Positions 7,237 to 16,141 of a DNA stretch of 64,000 nucleotides are shown here, piece by piece. The position numbers and the translations under genes are program-made. This stretch comes from Actinomycetota bacterium. GTDB lineage: Bacteria > Actinomycetota > Thermoleophilia > Solirubrobacterales > Solirubrobacteraceae. The stretch spans positions 1 through 64,000 of the forward strand of contig VAYS01000006.1 of NCBI GenBank assembly GCA_005883215.1, written 5' to 3'. The notes under the pieces were generated by a model. That model made no database searches. It saw only the letters and a list, made by a program, of their open reading frames with translations, and was not told where the DNA came from. How positions within the stretch are numbered: position 1 is the stretch's first letter; each line of letters starts with the position of its first letter.

Positions 7237-9249
7237 TCAGGGGTCGAGCAGGGTGGCCAGTTCGGCCGGCTCGGTCACCGGCCGCTGGCAGGCGAAGCGC
7301 TCGCACACGTAGGCCGCCGCGCGTCCGTTCACCGGGGTTCGTCCCTCGAGCAGGGGAACCGTGGCCTCACCGTCGCGGGGGCCGCTTGCGCTTGCCGCGG
7401 CCACCACCAGGTCGGGCCGCCAGCGCCCGCGGGCGACTTCGAGCAACGGGCCCGCGTCATCGCCCACCACCGCGAGCTCGCGGGCGGGAGCCAGGTAGAA
7501 GGAGAGCGCCTGAAGCAGGTGCCCGAAGGCCAGCGGGTGCCGGGCCGCCAGCTCGTGCACCAAGCGCAGGGCGGCGACCGCCTGGCGCTCGTACTCGGCC
7601 TCGCCCGCCAGGCGAGCCAGCCGCAGCAGGCCCAGCGCGGCGCTCGAGAATCCCGAGGGCAGCGGTGAGTCCTGGAGCTCCTTGCGCCGGGCGATCAGCT
7701 GGTCCTGGTCGCCGGGCGTGGAGAAGAACCCGCCGCGATCGGGGTCGGCGAAGCGCTCGACCAGGGTGGCGGCGAGGCGTCGGGCCTCGGCAAACCAGCG
7801 CTCCTCGAAGGTTGCCTCATAGAGGCCCAGGAGCGCCTCGAACAGGAAGGCATGGTCCTCGAGGAACGCGCCGATGCGCGCCCGCCCGGACTTATACGTG
7901 CGCAGGAGCTCGCCGTCGGGGCCGCGCATGGCGGTGAGCAGGAACTCGGCCGCCCCCCCGGCGGCGGCAAGGTAACGCTCGCCGCGCTCGCCTCCCAGTG
8001 CCGCCCCCGCCTCGGCGAGGGCACGCACCATCAGGGCGTTCCATGAGGTCAGGCGCTTGTCGTCTAGCCCGGGGCGGGGCCGGCGCTCCCGCGCCTCGAG
8101 CAGGCGCCCTCGGATCTCGGAGCGGACCTCGGGCGCGGGCTCGGGGCCGCGCGCCTCTAGCACGTTGGCGCCCTCGAAGTTGCCCTCCTCGGTGGCGCCG
8201 AAGTAGGCGATCGCCTCCTGTGCGCGATCGCCGAGCACCTCGCGCAGCTCGGCGATCGTCCACACGTAGAAGGCGCCCTCGCGGCCGTCCGAGTCGGCGT
8301 CCAGGGCGCTGTAGAAGCCCCCGTCGGGCGCCTGCATCTCGCGCAGGACCCAGTCGAGCGTCTCCGTGCAGGTGCGCAGCAGCAGCGGGTCGTCGCTGAT
8401 CTGCCAGCCGTGCAGGTAGGAGCCGGCCAGGAGGGCGTTGTCGTAGAGCATCTTCTCGAAGTGCGGCACCGTCCAGGTGGCGTCGACGGCGTAGCGGGCA
8501 AAGCCGCCGCCCACCTGGTCATGGATTCCGCCCGCCGCCATCGACCGCAGGGTGCCCAGGGCCATACCCGCCTCGGGTCCGTCGGGGCGCTCGGCCGCCC
8601 GGCGCAGCAGGAACTCCAGCGTGCAAGACGGTGGGAACTTCGGGGCGCCCCCGAAGCCGCCGTGGCGGGAGTCGAACTGCGAGGCGAGCTCTGCCACCGC
8701 CTGCTCGAGCTCCTGCACCCGCATCGGCTCGGGCGACGCCGAGAGCGATGCGCTGGCGTTGAGGTGCTCGATGATGCGGCCCGACCCGGCGCGAATCTCC
8801 TCCTTGCGCTCCTCCCAGGCCTCCGAGACCGCGATCAGCACCTGACGCCAGCTCGGCATTCCCGGTCGTGCCTCGGGCGGGAAATAGGTGCCCCCGAAGT
8901 AGGGCACCTGCTCGGGGCTGAGAAACACGTTCAGCGGCCAGCCGCCGTGGCCGGTCATCGCCTGCACGGCCTCCATGTAGATGGCGTCGACGTCGGGGCG
9001 CTCCTCGCGGTCGACCTTCACGCACACGAAGCGGTCGTTCATGAGCCGCGCCACCTCGGCATCCTCGAAGGACTCGTGCTCCATGACATGGCACCAGTGG
9101 CAGGCCGAGTAGCCGATCGAGACCAGCAGCGGACGGTCCTGCTCGCGCGCCCGCGCGAGCGCCGTTGGTCCCCAGGGCAGCCAGTCGACCGGGTTCTCAC
9201 TGTGCTGGAGCAGGTAGGGAGAGGTCTCGTCGGCGAGCGCATTGCTCAT
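7237..9249 (-). CDS. DUF255/YyaL-type thioredoxin-domain protein (SPATA20 family)
   Basis: A 670-residue, probably cytosolic protein. Residues 1-165 form a thioredoxin-like domain ([17 protein letters not shown] opening, Cys50-His-Trp-Cys53 active-site motif in SACHWCHVM). The remainder is an (alpha/alpha)6 barrel related to N-acylglucosamine 2-epimerase and glycosidase folds ([31 protein letters not shown]). The family is very widespread and has no firmly established biochemical role. Length and both domains are complete. It is convergent with the aldo/keto reductase and divergent from the regulator at 9310. Confidence 0.92.
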   Translation of the reverse strand: MSNALADETSPYLLQHSENPVDWLPWGPTALARAREQDRPLLVSIGYSACHWCHVMEHESFEDAEVARLMNDRFVCVKVDREERPDVDAIYMEAVQAMTGHGGWPLNVFLSPEQVPYFGGTYFPPEARPGMPSWRQVLIAVSEAWEERKEEIRAGSGRIIEHLNASASLSASPEPMRVQELEQAVAELASQFDSRHGGFGGAPKFPPSCTLEFLLRRAAERPDGPEAGMALGTLRSMAAGGIHDQVGGGFARYAVDATWTVPHFEKMLYDNALLAGSYLHGWQISDDPLLLRTCTETLDWVLREMQAPDGGFYSALDADSDGREGAFYVWTIAELREVLGDRAQEAIAYFGATEEGNFEGANVLEARGPEPAPEVRSEIRGRLLEARERRPRPGLDDKRLTSWNALMVRALAEAGAALGGERGERYLAAAGGAAEFLLTAMRGPDGELLRTYKSGRARIGAFLEDHAFLFEALLGLYEATFEERWFAEARRLAATLVERFADPDRGGFFSTPGDQDQLIARRKELQDSPLPSGFSSAALGLLRLARLAGEAEYERQAVAALRLVHELAARHPLAFGHLLQALSFYLAPARELAVVGDDAGPLLEVARGRWRPDLVVAAASASGPRDGEATVPLLEGRTPVNGRAAAYVCERFACQRPVTEPAELATLLDP

Positions 9250-9309
9250 GGTCCCGACCCTACCCGGCGGGCCGCCACCCCGACGCGCGGCGGGTCTAGA
9301 GTGCGGTCG

Positions 9310-9786
9310 GTGCTGCCCCGGAGCTATGAGGACCAGACCTGCTCGATCGCCGGGTCGCTGGCGCTGATCGGCGATCGCTGGACGCTGTTGGTACTCCGCG
9401 ACGTGTTCCTGCGCCTGTCTCGCTTCGACGAAATCCAGCGCGACCTGGGCATCGCGCGCAACGTGCTCAGCGATCGGCTGGGGCGGCTGGTGTCCGCAGG
9501 CGTGCTCGAGCGCCGCGTCTATCAGCGGCGACCCGCCCGCTCCGAGTATCGCCTCACCGACAAGGGGCGGGACCTATGGCCGGTGCTGGTGTCCTTGCTT
9601 CAGTGGGGTGACCGCTACGTCTACGGTGGCCGGCCACCCCTGGTGCTGCGCCACCGCGACTGCGGCGGCGAGCTCACCGCGTGGCGGGCCTGCGCCGCGT
9701 GCGGAGCCCAGCTCGGTCCGCGCGACGTCGAGGCCAGGCCCGGGCCCGCGGCCAGCCCCGCGCTGCGGGCCAAGCTGGCCTCGTGA
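9310..9786 (+). CDS. HxlR-family transcriptional regulator with C-terminal Cys cluster
   Basis: A 158-residue HxlR regulator. Cys near the N-terminus ([22 protein letters not shown]) and the winged helix ([23 protein letters not shown]) are typical. Unlike the first HxlR gene here, it carries an extra C-terminal zinc-ribbon-like segment ([18 protein letters not shown]), seen in the longer actinobacterial HxlR proteins. I chose GTG 9310 because TAGAGT lies 7 nt upstream, which fits a leaderless transcript; GTG 9301 is the alternative. The open frame continues far upstream only as an antisense shadow of the DUF255 gene. It overlaps the RidA gene by 4 bases. Confidence 0.87.
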   Translation: MLPRSYEDQTCSIAGSLALIGDRWTLLVLRDVFLRLSRFDEIQRDLGIARNVLSDRLGRLVSAGVLERRVYQRRPARSEYRLTDKGRDLWPVLVSLLQWGDRYVYGGRPPLVLRHRDCGGELTAWRACAACGAQLGPRDVEARPGPAASPALRAKLAS

Positions 9787-10184
9787 GCACGCGCCGCGCG
9801 ATCGAGGGCGGCGACATCCCCGCGGCGATCGGGCCCTACAGCCCGGCGATCTCCTGGGGCGGGCTGCTCTTCTGCGCCGGGCAGATAGCGCTCGATCCCG
9901 CCACCGGCGAGCTGGTCGACGGGGAGGTGGGCGAGCAGACCGAGGCCTGCCTGGACAACCTCCAGGCCGTGTGCACGGCGGCCGGAACGTCGCTGGCCCA
10001 GGCGCTGCGGACCACGATCTACGTGACCGACATGTCCGCCTTTGGCGCCGTCAACGACTCCTACGCCACGTTCTTTGCCGGTCTCGGCGGCGCCCTGCCC
10101 GCGCGCGCCACGGTCGGGGTCGCGGCGCTTCCCCGCGGCGCCCAGGTCGAGATCGACGCGATCGTGGCCCTCGGCGCCGCCTGA
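9783..10184 (+). CDS. RidA family reactive-intermediate deaminase-like protein
   Basis: A 133-residue RidA/YjgF/UK114 family trimer subunit. Relatives hydrolyse enamine/imine intermediates released by PLP enzymes. Family landmarks are AIGPYSPAI at the N-terminus, FCAGQIALDPATGELV, DNLQAV, and VGVAALPRGAQVEIDAIVA at the C-terminus. The canonical RidA Arg that binds the carboxylate falls at the position read here as PARATVGV (Arg conserved). Start: GTG 9783 overlapping the regulator stop (GTGA), so it is translationally coupled to the HxlR gene. Whether it is the regulator's target is inference. Confidence 0.9.
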   Translation: MSTRRAIEGGDIPAAIGPYSPAISWGGLLFCAGQIALDPATGELVDGEVGEQTEACLDNLQAVCTAAGTSLAQALRTTIYVTDMSAFGAVNDSYATFFAGLGGALPARATVGVAALPRGAQVEIDAIVALGAA

Positions 10185-10238
10185 GCGCCCGGCGCGGGCC
10201 ACCGGCGCGCCCTGAGGGGCGGTCCGCTAGCTTCCCGA

Positions 10239-10260
10239 CCGCCGCGCTGCAGCGCGGCGG
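10239..10260. promoter_or_regulatory. 22-bp perfect palindrome before the penicillin acylase gene
   Basis: CCGCCGCGCTG is followed directly by its reverse complement CAGCGCGGCGG with no spacer. It lies 22 nt before the acylase start and just upstream of the GAGGAGG ribosome-binding site. It could be a protein operator, a hairpin in the leader, or a terminator for the RidA operon upstream (no T run follows). Confidence 0.55.
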
Positions 10261-10282
10261 GTAGGCAAGCGAGGAGGCGCGA

Positions 10283-13200
10283 GTGGGTATGGGGTCGGCC
10301 AAGGTACGGCGGGGGAAGCGAAGCTCGCCGCGCATTGGCGTGGCGCTGGCCGTCGGACTTGCGTCTCTCGCTTCCGCGGCGCCGGGAACACCGGCGCGGG
10401 CGGACGCCGCGCCCTACGGTCTCAACGACGCCGGCGGCTTTCGCAACATCCTGCCCCCCGGCGCCAACGGCACCGACAACGCCGCCCAGCTGGCCGCCTT
10501 CCAGGCCACCGGGGCGGTCCCGGCGCACTGGATGGACCAGTACGGGATGTACAACGACCTGCCGCTGGCCTCGCCGACGTTGACCCATGACCAGATCGCC
10601 AACTACTACAAGGACGCCACCTTCGGCGTAAAGCCCGACGACGTCGGCTCGACCGAGAGCCCCGCGCCCGGGCTGACGATCGTGCGCGACAAGTCCTTCG
10701 GGGTGCCCCACATCTACGGGCAGACCAACGACGCCGTGCTCTTCGGCGAGGGATACGCCGGGGCCGAGGACCGCCTGTTCTTGATGGACATCCTGCGCCA
10801 CGTGGCCCGGGCGCAGCTGTCGTCGTTTGCCGGCGGCGCGGCGGGCAACCGTCAGATGGACCGCACCCAGTGGGCGATCGCCCCCTACTCCGAGGCCGAT
10901 CTGCAGTCCCAGATCGACAACGCCCCCAAGCAGTACGGAGCCCTGGGGGCGCAGATGGTCGACTACGTCACCCAATACGTGGCGGGCATCAACGCCTACA
11001 TCGACGCCGCCCAGATGAACCCCAACCTGATGCCCGGAGAGTACGCGGCCTTCCTGAAATCCCCCACCCACTGGACGGCGACCGACGTGATCGCCGAGGC
11101 GTCGCTGATCGGGGGGATCTTCGGCAAGGGCGGCGGCAACGAGCTGCGCTCGGCGCTGACCCTGCAGGCGTTCCAGAAGCAGTTCGGCGACGCCGCGGGC
11201 AAGGCCGCGTGGTCGGACTTCCGGGAGAAGAACGACCCCGAGGCCCCGACCACCCTGGCGGCCCACTTCCCGTATGAGACCAACTCGCCCTTCTCGCCCC
11301 GCGGCCTGGCCATGCCCGACGCCGGCTCGATCGCCTTTGCCCCGGTGGCGCCGCCGCCGGGAGGGGCCGCGGCGTCCACCAGCGCCGCCCGCGCCGCCGG
11401 CTCCTCCTCCGGGGCGCCGATCCCCGCCGACGGCTCGATCGGCTCCCAGCTGCTCCAGCGCACGCGCTCGGGCCCCGTCCTATCCTCCAACTGGGAGCTG
11501 GTCAACGCCAAGCACTCGACCAACGGGCACGCGCTCGGCGTGCTCGGACCCCAGGTGGGCTACTACGTGCCCCAGATCCTCATGGAGGAGGACGTCCACG
11601 GCCCCAACTTCGACGCCCGCGGGGCCACCTTCCCTGGGGTCAACCTGATGGTCCAGCTCGGCCACGGGCGCGACTACGCGTGGAGCGCCACCACCGCCAC
11701 CTCGGACAACATCGACACCTTCGCCGAGGTCCTGTGCGGCGACGACGTCCACTACATGTACAAGGGCGCCTGCCTGCCCATGGACAAGCTCGACCAGAGC
11801 AACTCCTGGGCGCCCAACGCCTCCGACCACACGCCGCCGGGCTCGGAGACCCTGACCGCCTATCGCACCGTCCACGGGATCGTCTACGCCCGTGGGACGG
11901 TCGGCGGGCAGAAGGTGGCGTTCGTCAGCGCCCGGACGACCTACTTCCACGAGGCCGACAGCTCGATCGGCCTGTTCGAGCTAAACGACCCCAACTTCAC
12001 CAAGGGACCCGACAGCTTCCAGCGGGCGGCCTCGAACATCAACTTCGCCTTCAACTGGGGCTATGTCGACGCCAACCACGTCGCCTATTACCTCTCGGGC
12101 TGGTACCCCCAGCGCGCCGACGGGACCTCGCCGGACTTCCCCATCCTGGGCACCGGCGACTTCGACTGGCAGGGCTATGACCCGGCGACGCACAACCTCA
12201 ACCTGCTGCCGTTCGAGGCCCATCCCCACGCGATCGACCCCGACTACCTGGTCTCCTGGAACAACAAGCAGGCCCCCGACTGGGCGGCGGCCGACGACAA
12301 GTACGCCTTCGGTCCGGTGTACCGCTCGCAGATGATCGAGCGCCGCGTCCAGCAGGACATCGCCGCCGGGCGCAAGATGGGCATCGAGCAGCTGGTGAGC
12401 GCCATGGACGAGCCGGCCACCACCGACGTCCGCATGTTCGCGCTGTGGCCCATCCTCAGACGGGTGCTGGGGACGCCCAGCGATCCGCAGATCCGAGACG
12501 CGATCGCCAAGCTCGACGGCTGGTACGCGGACGGCGGGCAGCGCAAGGACCTGCGCAATACCGGCACCTACGACCACAACGACGCGATCACGATCATGGA
12601 CGCCTGGTGGCCCAAGCTGCTCGACGCCGAGTTTCACCCGGCGCTCGGGGACGACACTTTCGCCCGGCTGAAGCTGATGCTGGGCTTCGGCGCCCCCACC
12701 CCGGGTCGGCCCGCCACCGACTACCCCTCCTTCTCCGACGGCTGGTACGGCTACGTGAGCAAGGACCTGCGCGACCTGCTCGCGCCGGCCGGCTCGCGTC
12801 CCGCGACCAAGCCCGCCCGCCGCTGTCGCACCGTGCGTCGTGCGCTGCGCCGAAAGGGCAAGGTCGTGCGCCGCCGGGGCAAGGTCGTCTATCACCGCGT
12901 CCGGGTGTGCACGCCCAAGAAGAAGAAGGGCTCCAAGGGCAAGCCCAAGCGCGGCGCCCGCGCCACCGCCGCGGCGCGCAAGGCGCCCAAGCGCAAGGCC
13001 GCCCGGCGCTGTCGCACCGTGCGGCGCCCGCTGCGCCGCAAGGGCAAGGTCGTGCGACGCCGGGGCAAGGTGGTCTACCACCGCGTCCGCGTGTGCGCCA
13101 AGCCCCGGCCGAGCAAGCCGAGCACTCCGGTCACCACCGGGGTGCCCGGCGCCTACTCGCGGATCTACTGCGGCAACGGTTCGCTGGAGGCCTGCCGGGC

Positions 13201-13423
13201 GGCGCTGCTGGCCTCGCTCAAGGACGCGCTGGCCATGACCCCCGCCCAGATCTACGGGCAGGGCGGATCGAGCAACCCCTGCGCCTCGGATCCCCAGGCC
13301 AGCTGCTTTGACCGCGACCGCTCCACGGTGGCCAGCGGCATCAGCACGCCCAAGAGCTACCGGTTCCAGAACCGGCCCACCTTCCAGCAGGTGGTCGAGC
13401 TGACCCAGACGCTGTCGCGCTAG
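10283..13423 (+). CDS. secreted penicillin acylase family protein with duplicated basic insert
   Basis: A 1046-residue N-terminal nucleophile hydrolase precursor (penicillin/acyl-homoserine-lactone acylase superfamily). An n-region with several Arg/Lys and a hydrophobic core (about 1-41) form the export signal. The alpha-chain region has DKSFGVPHIYGQTNDAVLFGEGY. The beta chain starts at Ser402 (SNWELVNAKHS), where autocleavage would expose the nucleophile. Residues 845-938 hold two near-identical Arg/Lys-rich 32-residue repeats separated by a basic linker, inserted before the final conserved acylase segment; this is not a standard part of the family. GAGGAGG precedes GTG 10283 and ATG 10289, so either could start. 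Substrate unknown. Confidence 0.9.
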   Translation: MGMGSAKVRRGKRSSPRIGVALAVGLASLASAAPGTPARADAAPYGLNDAGGFRNILPPGANGTDNAAQLAAFQATGAVPAHWMDQYGMYNDLPLASPTLTHDQIANYYKDATFGVKPDDVGSTESPAPGLTIVRDKSFGVPHIYGQTNDAVLFGEGYAGAEDRLFLMDILRHVARAQLSSFAGGAAGNRQMDRTQWAIAPYSEADLQSQIDNAPKQYGALGAQMVDYVTQYVAGINAYIDAAQMNPNLMPGEYAAFLKSPTHWTATDVIAEASLIGGIFGKGGGNELRSALTLQAFQKQFGDAAGKAAWSDFREKNDPEAPTTLAAHFPYETNSPFSPRGLAMPDAGSIAFAPVAPPPGGAAASTSAARAAGSSSGAPIPADGSIGSQLLQRTRSGPVLSSNWELVNAKHSTNGHALGVLGPQVGYYVPQILMEEDVHGPNFDARGATFPGVNLMVQLGHGRDYAWSATTATSDNIDTFAEVLCGDDVHYMYKGACLPMDKLDQSNSWAPNASDHTPPGSETLTAYRTVHGIVYARGTVGGQKVAFVSARTTYFHEADSSIGLFELNDPNFTKGPDSFQRAASNINFAFNWGYVDANHVAYYLSGWYPQRADGTSPDFPILGTGDFDWQGYDPATHNLNLLPFEAHPHAIDPDYLVSWNNKQAPDWAAADDKYAFGPVYRSQMIERRVQQDIAAGRKMGIEQLVSAMDEPATTDVRMFALWPILRRVLGTPSDPQIRDAIAKLDGWYADGGQRKDLRNTGTYDHNDAITIMDAWWPKLLDAEFHPALGDDTFARLKLMLGFGAPTPGRPATDYPSFSDGWYGYVSKDLRDLLAPAGSRPATKPARRCRTVRRALRRKGKVVRRRGKVVYHRVRVCTPKKKKGSKGKPKRGARATAAARKAPKRKAARRCRTVRRPLRRKGKVVRRRGKVVYHRVRVCAKPRPSKPSTPVTTGVPGAYSRIYCGNGSLEACRAALLASLKDALAMTPAQIYGQGGSSNPCASDPQASCFDRDRSTVASGISTPKSYRFQNRPTFQQVVELTQTLSR
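12815..13096 (+). repeat. two-copy basic repeat inside the acylase gene
   Basis: Copy 1 is 12815-12910 and copy 2 is 13001-13096, each 32 codons, encoding an ARRCRTVRR start, a KGKVVRRRGKVVYH core and an RVRVC end. Only the RA/RP position differs between the copies at protein level. The copies differ at several synonymous bases, so the duplication is not recent. The linker between them is also Lys/Arg-rich. Confidence 0.9.
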
Positions 13424-14886
13424 CCCGGGCCCGGCCGCGGGTCAGGGTCGCGCAGCGCCGCCCGGCGCACCTTGCCGCTGGGGGTCTTGGGCAGCTCGTC
13501 GGCGAAGTCCACCACCCGGGGGTACTTATAGGGCGCGGTCTCGCGCTTTACGTGCTCTTGGAGCTCGTGGGCGAGCTCGCGCCGGGCGGACCCACGCTCG
13601 GGAGGCCCTTGGCGCAGGACGACCACGGCGCGCACCACCGAGCCCCGCTCTTCGTCGGGCGCCGCCACCACCGCCGCCTCGGCCACCGCCGGATGCGAAA
13701 CCAGCGCCGACTCCACCTCGAACGGGCCGATGCGGTATCCGGCGGAGATGATCACGTCGTCGCCGCGGCCCTCGAAGTAGAGATAGCCGTCCCCGTCGCG
13801 CTGGACCCGGTCGCCGGTATGCCAGCGGCCGCGGGGCGGCGGCTCGCCCAGGTATCCCAAGAAGAACGTGGGCACGGTGGCGGGCTGGGCGACGAGCTCG
13901 CCCTCCTCGACGTCGAGCCGCACGCCGGGCAGCGGTAGGCCCATGGACCCCGGCCGGGCGGGCCGCCCGGGGGGCATCGCGGTGAGCTGGCCGGTCTCGG
14001 TCTGGCCGTAGCCGTCGCGAACGTCCAGGCCGGTGGCCTCCCGCCAGGCGTGCAGCACCTCGGGGTTTAGCGCCTCGCCCGCCGCCACCGCTGTGCGAAG
14101 CGCGCCCAGCGGGCGCAAGGTCACGCGCTTGGCCATCACCCGGTACTCGGTGGGGGCCATGCACAGCACGTTGACCCGTTCGCGCTCGAGCAGCTCGAGC
14201 CGCTCGGCGGGATCGAAGCGACCGTCGTGCAGCAAGGCGGCGGCGCCGCGCAGCCAGGCGGCGATGAAGCTGTTGCGCGCCGACTTGGACCATCCCGACG
14301 CCGCCGTGCACCAGACCAGGTCACCCGGGCTGGGCGCCAGCCAGTGCTCGGCCTGGAGCCGCTGGCCGGCCAGGTAGCGCGCTCCGTGCAGCACCGCCTT
14401 GGGCTCCCCCGCGGTTCCGCTGGTGAACGTGATCAGGCAGGGGTCCTCCGGGGTGAGCTCGACCGGCGGCGGCGCGGGGGCGGTGGGATCGACCTCCTCC
14501 CCCGGGCGATAGAGCACCGGGCACTGCGGCCCGGCCGCCTCGAGCTCCCGGCGGTTGCGCTCGTCGGCCACGATCGCCGCGGGCTGGGCCACGTCCAGGC
14601 GCAGGCGCAGGTCCTTGGCCCGCAGCTGCTCGCTGCACGGCAGCACGATTGCCCCCATGCGAAAGCAGGCGAGCATCGCGCACGCCCACTGGGGCCTGGT
14701 GCCGATCAGGGTCATGACCACGTCGGCGCGTCGGACCCCGCGAGCGCTGAGCGCCTGCGCCACGCGGGTGCTGTGGCGCTCGAGTTCGCCGAAGGTCCAT
14801 TCGCGGCGGCTGCCGTCCCGGCCCAGCTCGACCAGGGCGCGGCGCCCCGGCGCCGCGCCCTGCACCACCTCGGAGAAGAAGCTCAC
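13420..14886 (-). CDS. AMP-forming acyl-CoA synthetase (medium-chain type)
   Basis: A 488-residue ANL-superfamily enzyme that activates a carboxylic acid through an acyl-AMP to the CoA thioester. The P-loop is ITFTSGTAGEPKAV. The aryl/acyl-binding region and motif GYGQTETGQ follow. The hinge region is DVIISAGYRIGPFEVE, and the A10 lysine is in LPKTPSGKVRR near the C-terminus. It most resembles the acetyl/medium-chain Acs-M group, but substrate choice cannot be fixed from sequence. The stop overlaps the acylase stop by 4 bases (convergent). The thioesterase gene lies 6 bp upstream, so the two are co-transcribed. Confidence 0.9.
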   Translation of the reverse strand: MSFFSEVVQGAAPGRRALVELGRDGSRREWTFGELERHSTRVAQALSARGVRRADVVMTLIGTRPQWACAMLACFRMGAIVLPCSEQLRAKDLRLRLDVAQPAAIVADERNRRELEAAGPQCPVLYRPGEEVDPTAPAPPPVELTPEDPCLITFTSGTAGEPKAVLHGARYLAGQRLQAEHWLAPSPGDLVWCTAASGWSKSARNSFIAAWLRGAAALLHDGRFDPAERLELLERERVNVLCMAPTEYRVMAKRVTLRPLGALRTAVAAGEALNPEVLHAWREATGLDVRDGYGQTETGQLTAMPPGRPARPGSMGLPLPGVRLDVEEGELVAQPATVPTFFLGYLGEPPPRGRWHTGDRVQRDGDGYLYFEGRGDDVIISAGYRIGPFEVESALVSHPAVAEAAVVAAPDEERGSVVRAVVVLRQGPPERGSARRELAHELQEHVKRETAPYKYPRVVDFADELPKTPSGKVRRAALRDPDPRPGPG

Positions 14887-14892
14887 CGGCGT

Positions 14893-15321
14893 CTAGGCCG
14901 CTTCACTGCCCAAGATCATCTGCGTGCAGATGAAGTTGGCCGCCAGCCGTTGGGTGTTGCGCACGCGAACCTCCCACACCTGCGTGCGCCGTCCGCGATG
15001 CAGCGGCTCGCCGGTGGCCAGCAGCTCGTCGCCCACCGAGCCCGCGACAAAGACGTTGGTCTTCAGCTCGATGGTGGTGAAGTTCAGCCCCGGGGCAAGG
15101 TTTCGCATCGTCCCCCAGGCCGCCACCGTGTCGGCGAGCGCCACCCACACGCCCCCGTGCACGTAGCCGCCGGGATGCAGGTGGCGACGGTCGACCACCA
15201 GCCGGCCGGTGACCAGCTCGTCCTCGATCGAGACCAGCTCGATACCCAGATCGCCTGGGAAGAAGCCGTCCAACGCGCGGGCCGAGACGGCCGGGGTGAC
15301 AGCGCGGTTGCCGCCGGACAT
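14893..15321 (-). CDS. hotdog-fold thioesterase (PaaI/YdiI-like)
   Basis: A 142-residue acyl-CoA thioesterase. The hotdog core is evident: GYVHGGVWVALADTVAAWG carries the conserved HGG and Asp/Glu region of the PaaI family, followed by beta strands ending in NTQRLAANFICTQMIL. I start it at ATG 15321 because the longer frame reaches back into the divergent nitroreductase start codon. It lies 6 bp upstream of the acyl-CoA synthetase gene in the same direction. A synthetase plus thioesterase pair suggests recycling of one acyl-CoA class. Confidence 0.87.
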   Translation of the reverse strand: MSGGNRAVTPAVSARALDGFFPGDLGIELVSIEDELVTGRLVVDRRHLHPGGYVHGGVWVALADTVAAWGTMRNLAPGLNFTTIELKTNVFVAGSVGDELLATGEPLHRGRRTQVWEVRVRNTQRLAANFICTQMILGSEAA

Positions 15322-15364
15322 GGAGCGGCAGTCTGGCAGACGTCCGCGTAGACTCGCGCGCGCC

Positions 15365-16057
15365 ATGGAGCTCTATGAGGCGATCCGCTCGGCGCCCACC
15401 ACGCGCTACTTTCGCCCCGACCCGGTGGAGCCGGCGCTGCTTCATCGCGTGCTCGACGCGGCGCGCTTTGCCCCCAGCGGAGGAAATCGCCAGCCCTGGC
15501 GCGTGATCGCCGTCGATGACCCCGGGCTGCGCCGCTCGCTGCGCGAGCTCTACCTGCCGCACTGGAGCGCCTATCTGGAGCACACCGGCGGTGCCGCCCT
15601 GCTGCGGGCCGCGCGCGACGATCCCGAGCTCGGAACCCACGACCCCTCGCTGGCCCGGCGCGCGGGCATGGTTCGGGGCGCCGATCACTTCGCGCGCCAC
15701 CTGCACGAGGCCCCGCTGATCCTCATCGTATGCGTGGTCATGGCCGACCTGGCCGTGGTGGACTCAGGGCTGGACCGGCCGAGCATCAGCGGCGGCGGCT
15801 CGATCTACCCCTTCGTGCAGAACGTTCTCCTGGGACTGCGAAACGAAGGCCTGGGCGCGGCGTTCTTCACCCTGCTCAACCCGGCCGAAGAGCAGGTCCG
15901 GGAGCTGCTTGGCTTCCCCGCCGAGCTGGCCATGGCGGGCACGATCGCCGCCGGGCACCGCACCGAGGCGGCCTGGCCGAAGCTGTCGCGCAGGCCGGTG
16001 GCGGAGTTCGCCTCGGCCAATCGCTACGGCGCACCCCTCGCCGACCCCGGCGCCTAA
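15365..16057 (+). CDS. nitroreductase family flavoprotein
   Basis: A 230-residue FMN-dependent oxidoreductase. The FMN phosphate site (RSAPTTRYFRPDPV) and FAPSGGNRQPWRVIAV are the standard N-terminal motifs. SIYPFVQNVLLGLRNEGLGAAFFT is the dimer and FMN core, and the C-terminal motif AAGHRT follows. Substrates in the family include nitroaromatics, quinones and iodotyrosine. The start codon is 10 nt after TAGACT (15349-15354), predicting a leader of only about 3 nt. It is divergent from the thioesterase gene. Confidence 0.9.
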   Translation: MELYEAIRSAPTTRYFRPDPVEPALLHRVLDAARFAPSGGNRQPWRVIAVDDPGLRRSLRELYLPHWSAYLEHTGGAALLRAARDDPELGTHDPSLARRAGMVRGADHFARHLHEAPLILIVCVVMADLAVVDSGLDRPSISGGGSIYPFVQNVLLGLRNEGLGAAFFTLLNPAEEQVRELLGFPAELAMAGTIAAGHRTEAAWPKLSRRPVAEFASANRYGAPLADPGA

Positions 16058-16141
16058 CCGGGGTCGGGCCTGGCCCCCGCGCGCCGGTATCCTCCGGCGC
16101 ACCTGACCGAGACCTCCAAGCGGGAGCAAGACCGAACCGAC

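Noticed and set aside
4829-7306. 825-residue minus-strand open frame over glnA and the aldo/keto reductase
   Set aside because: It is antisense to two clear enzymes, is rich in Gly, Leu and Val from GC skew, and shows no domain.
8410-9300. N-terminal extension of the HxlR gene back to 8410
   Set aside because: That part is antisense to the DUF255 gene; HxlR homology begins only after 9310.
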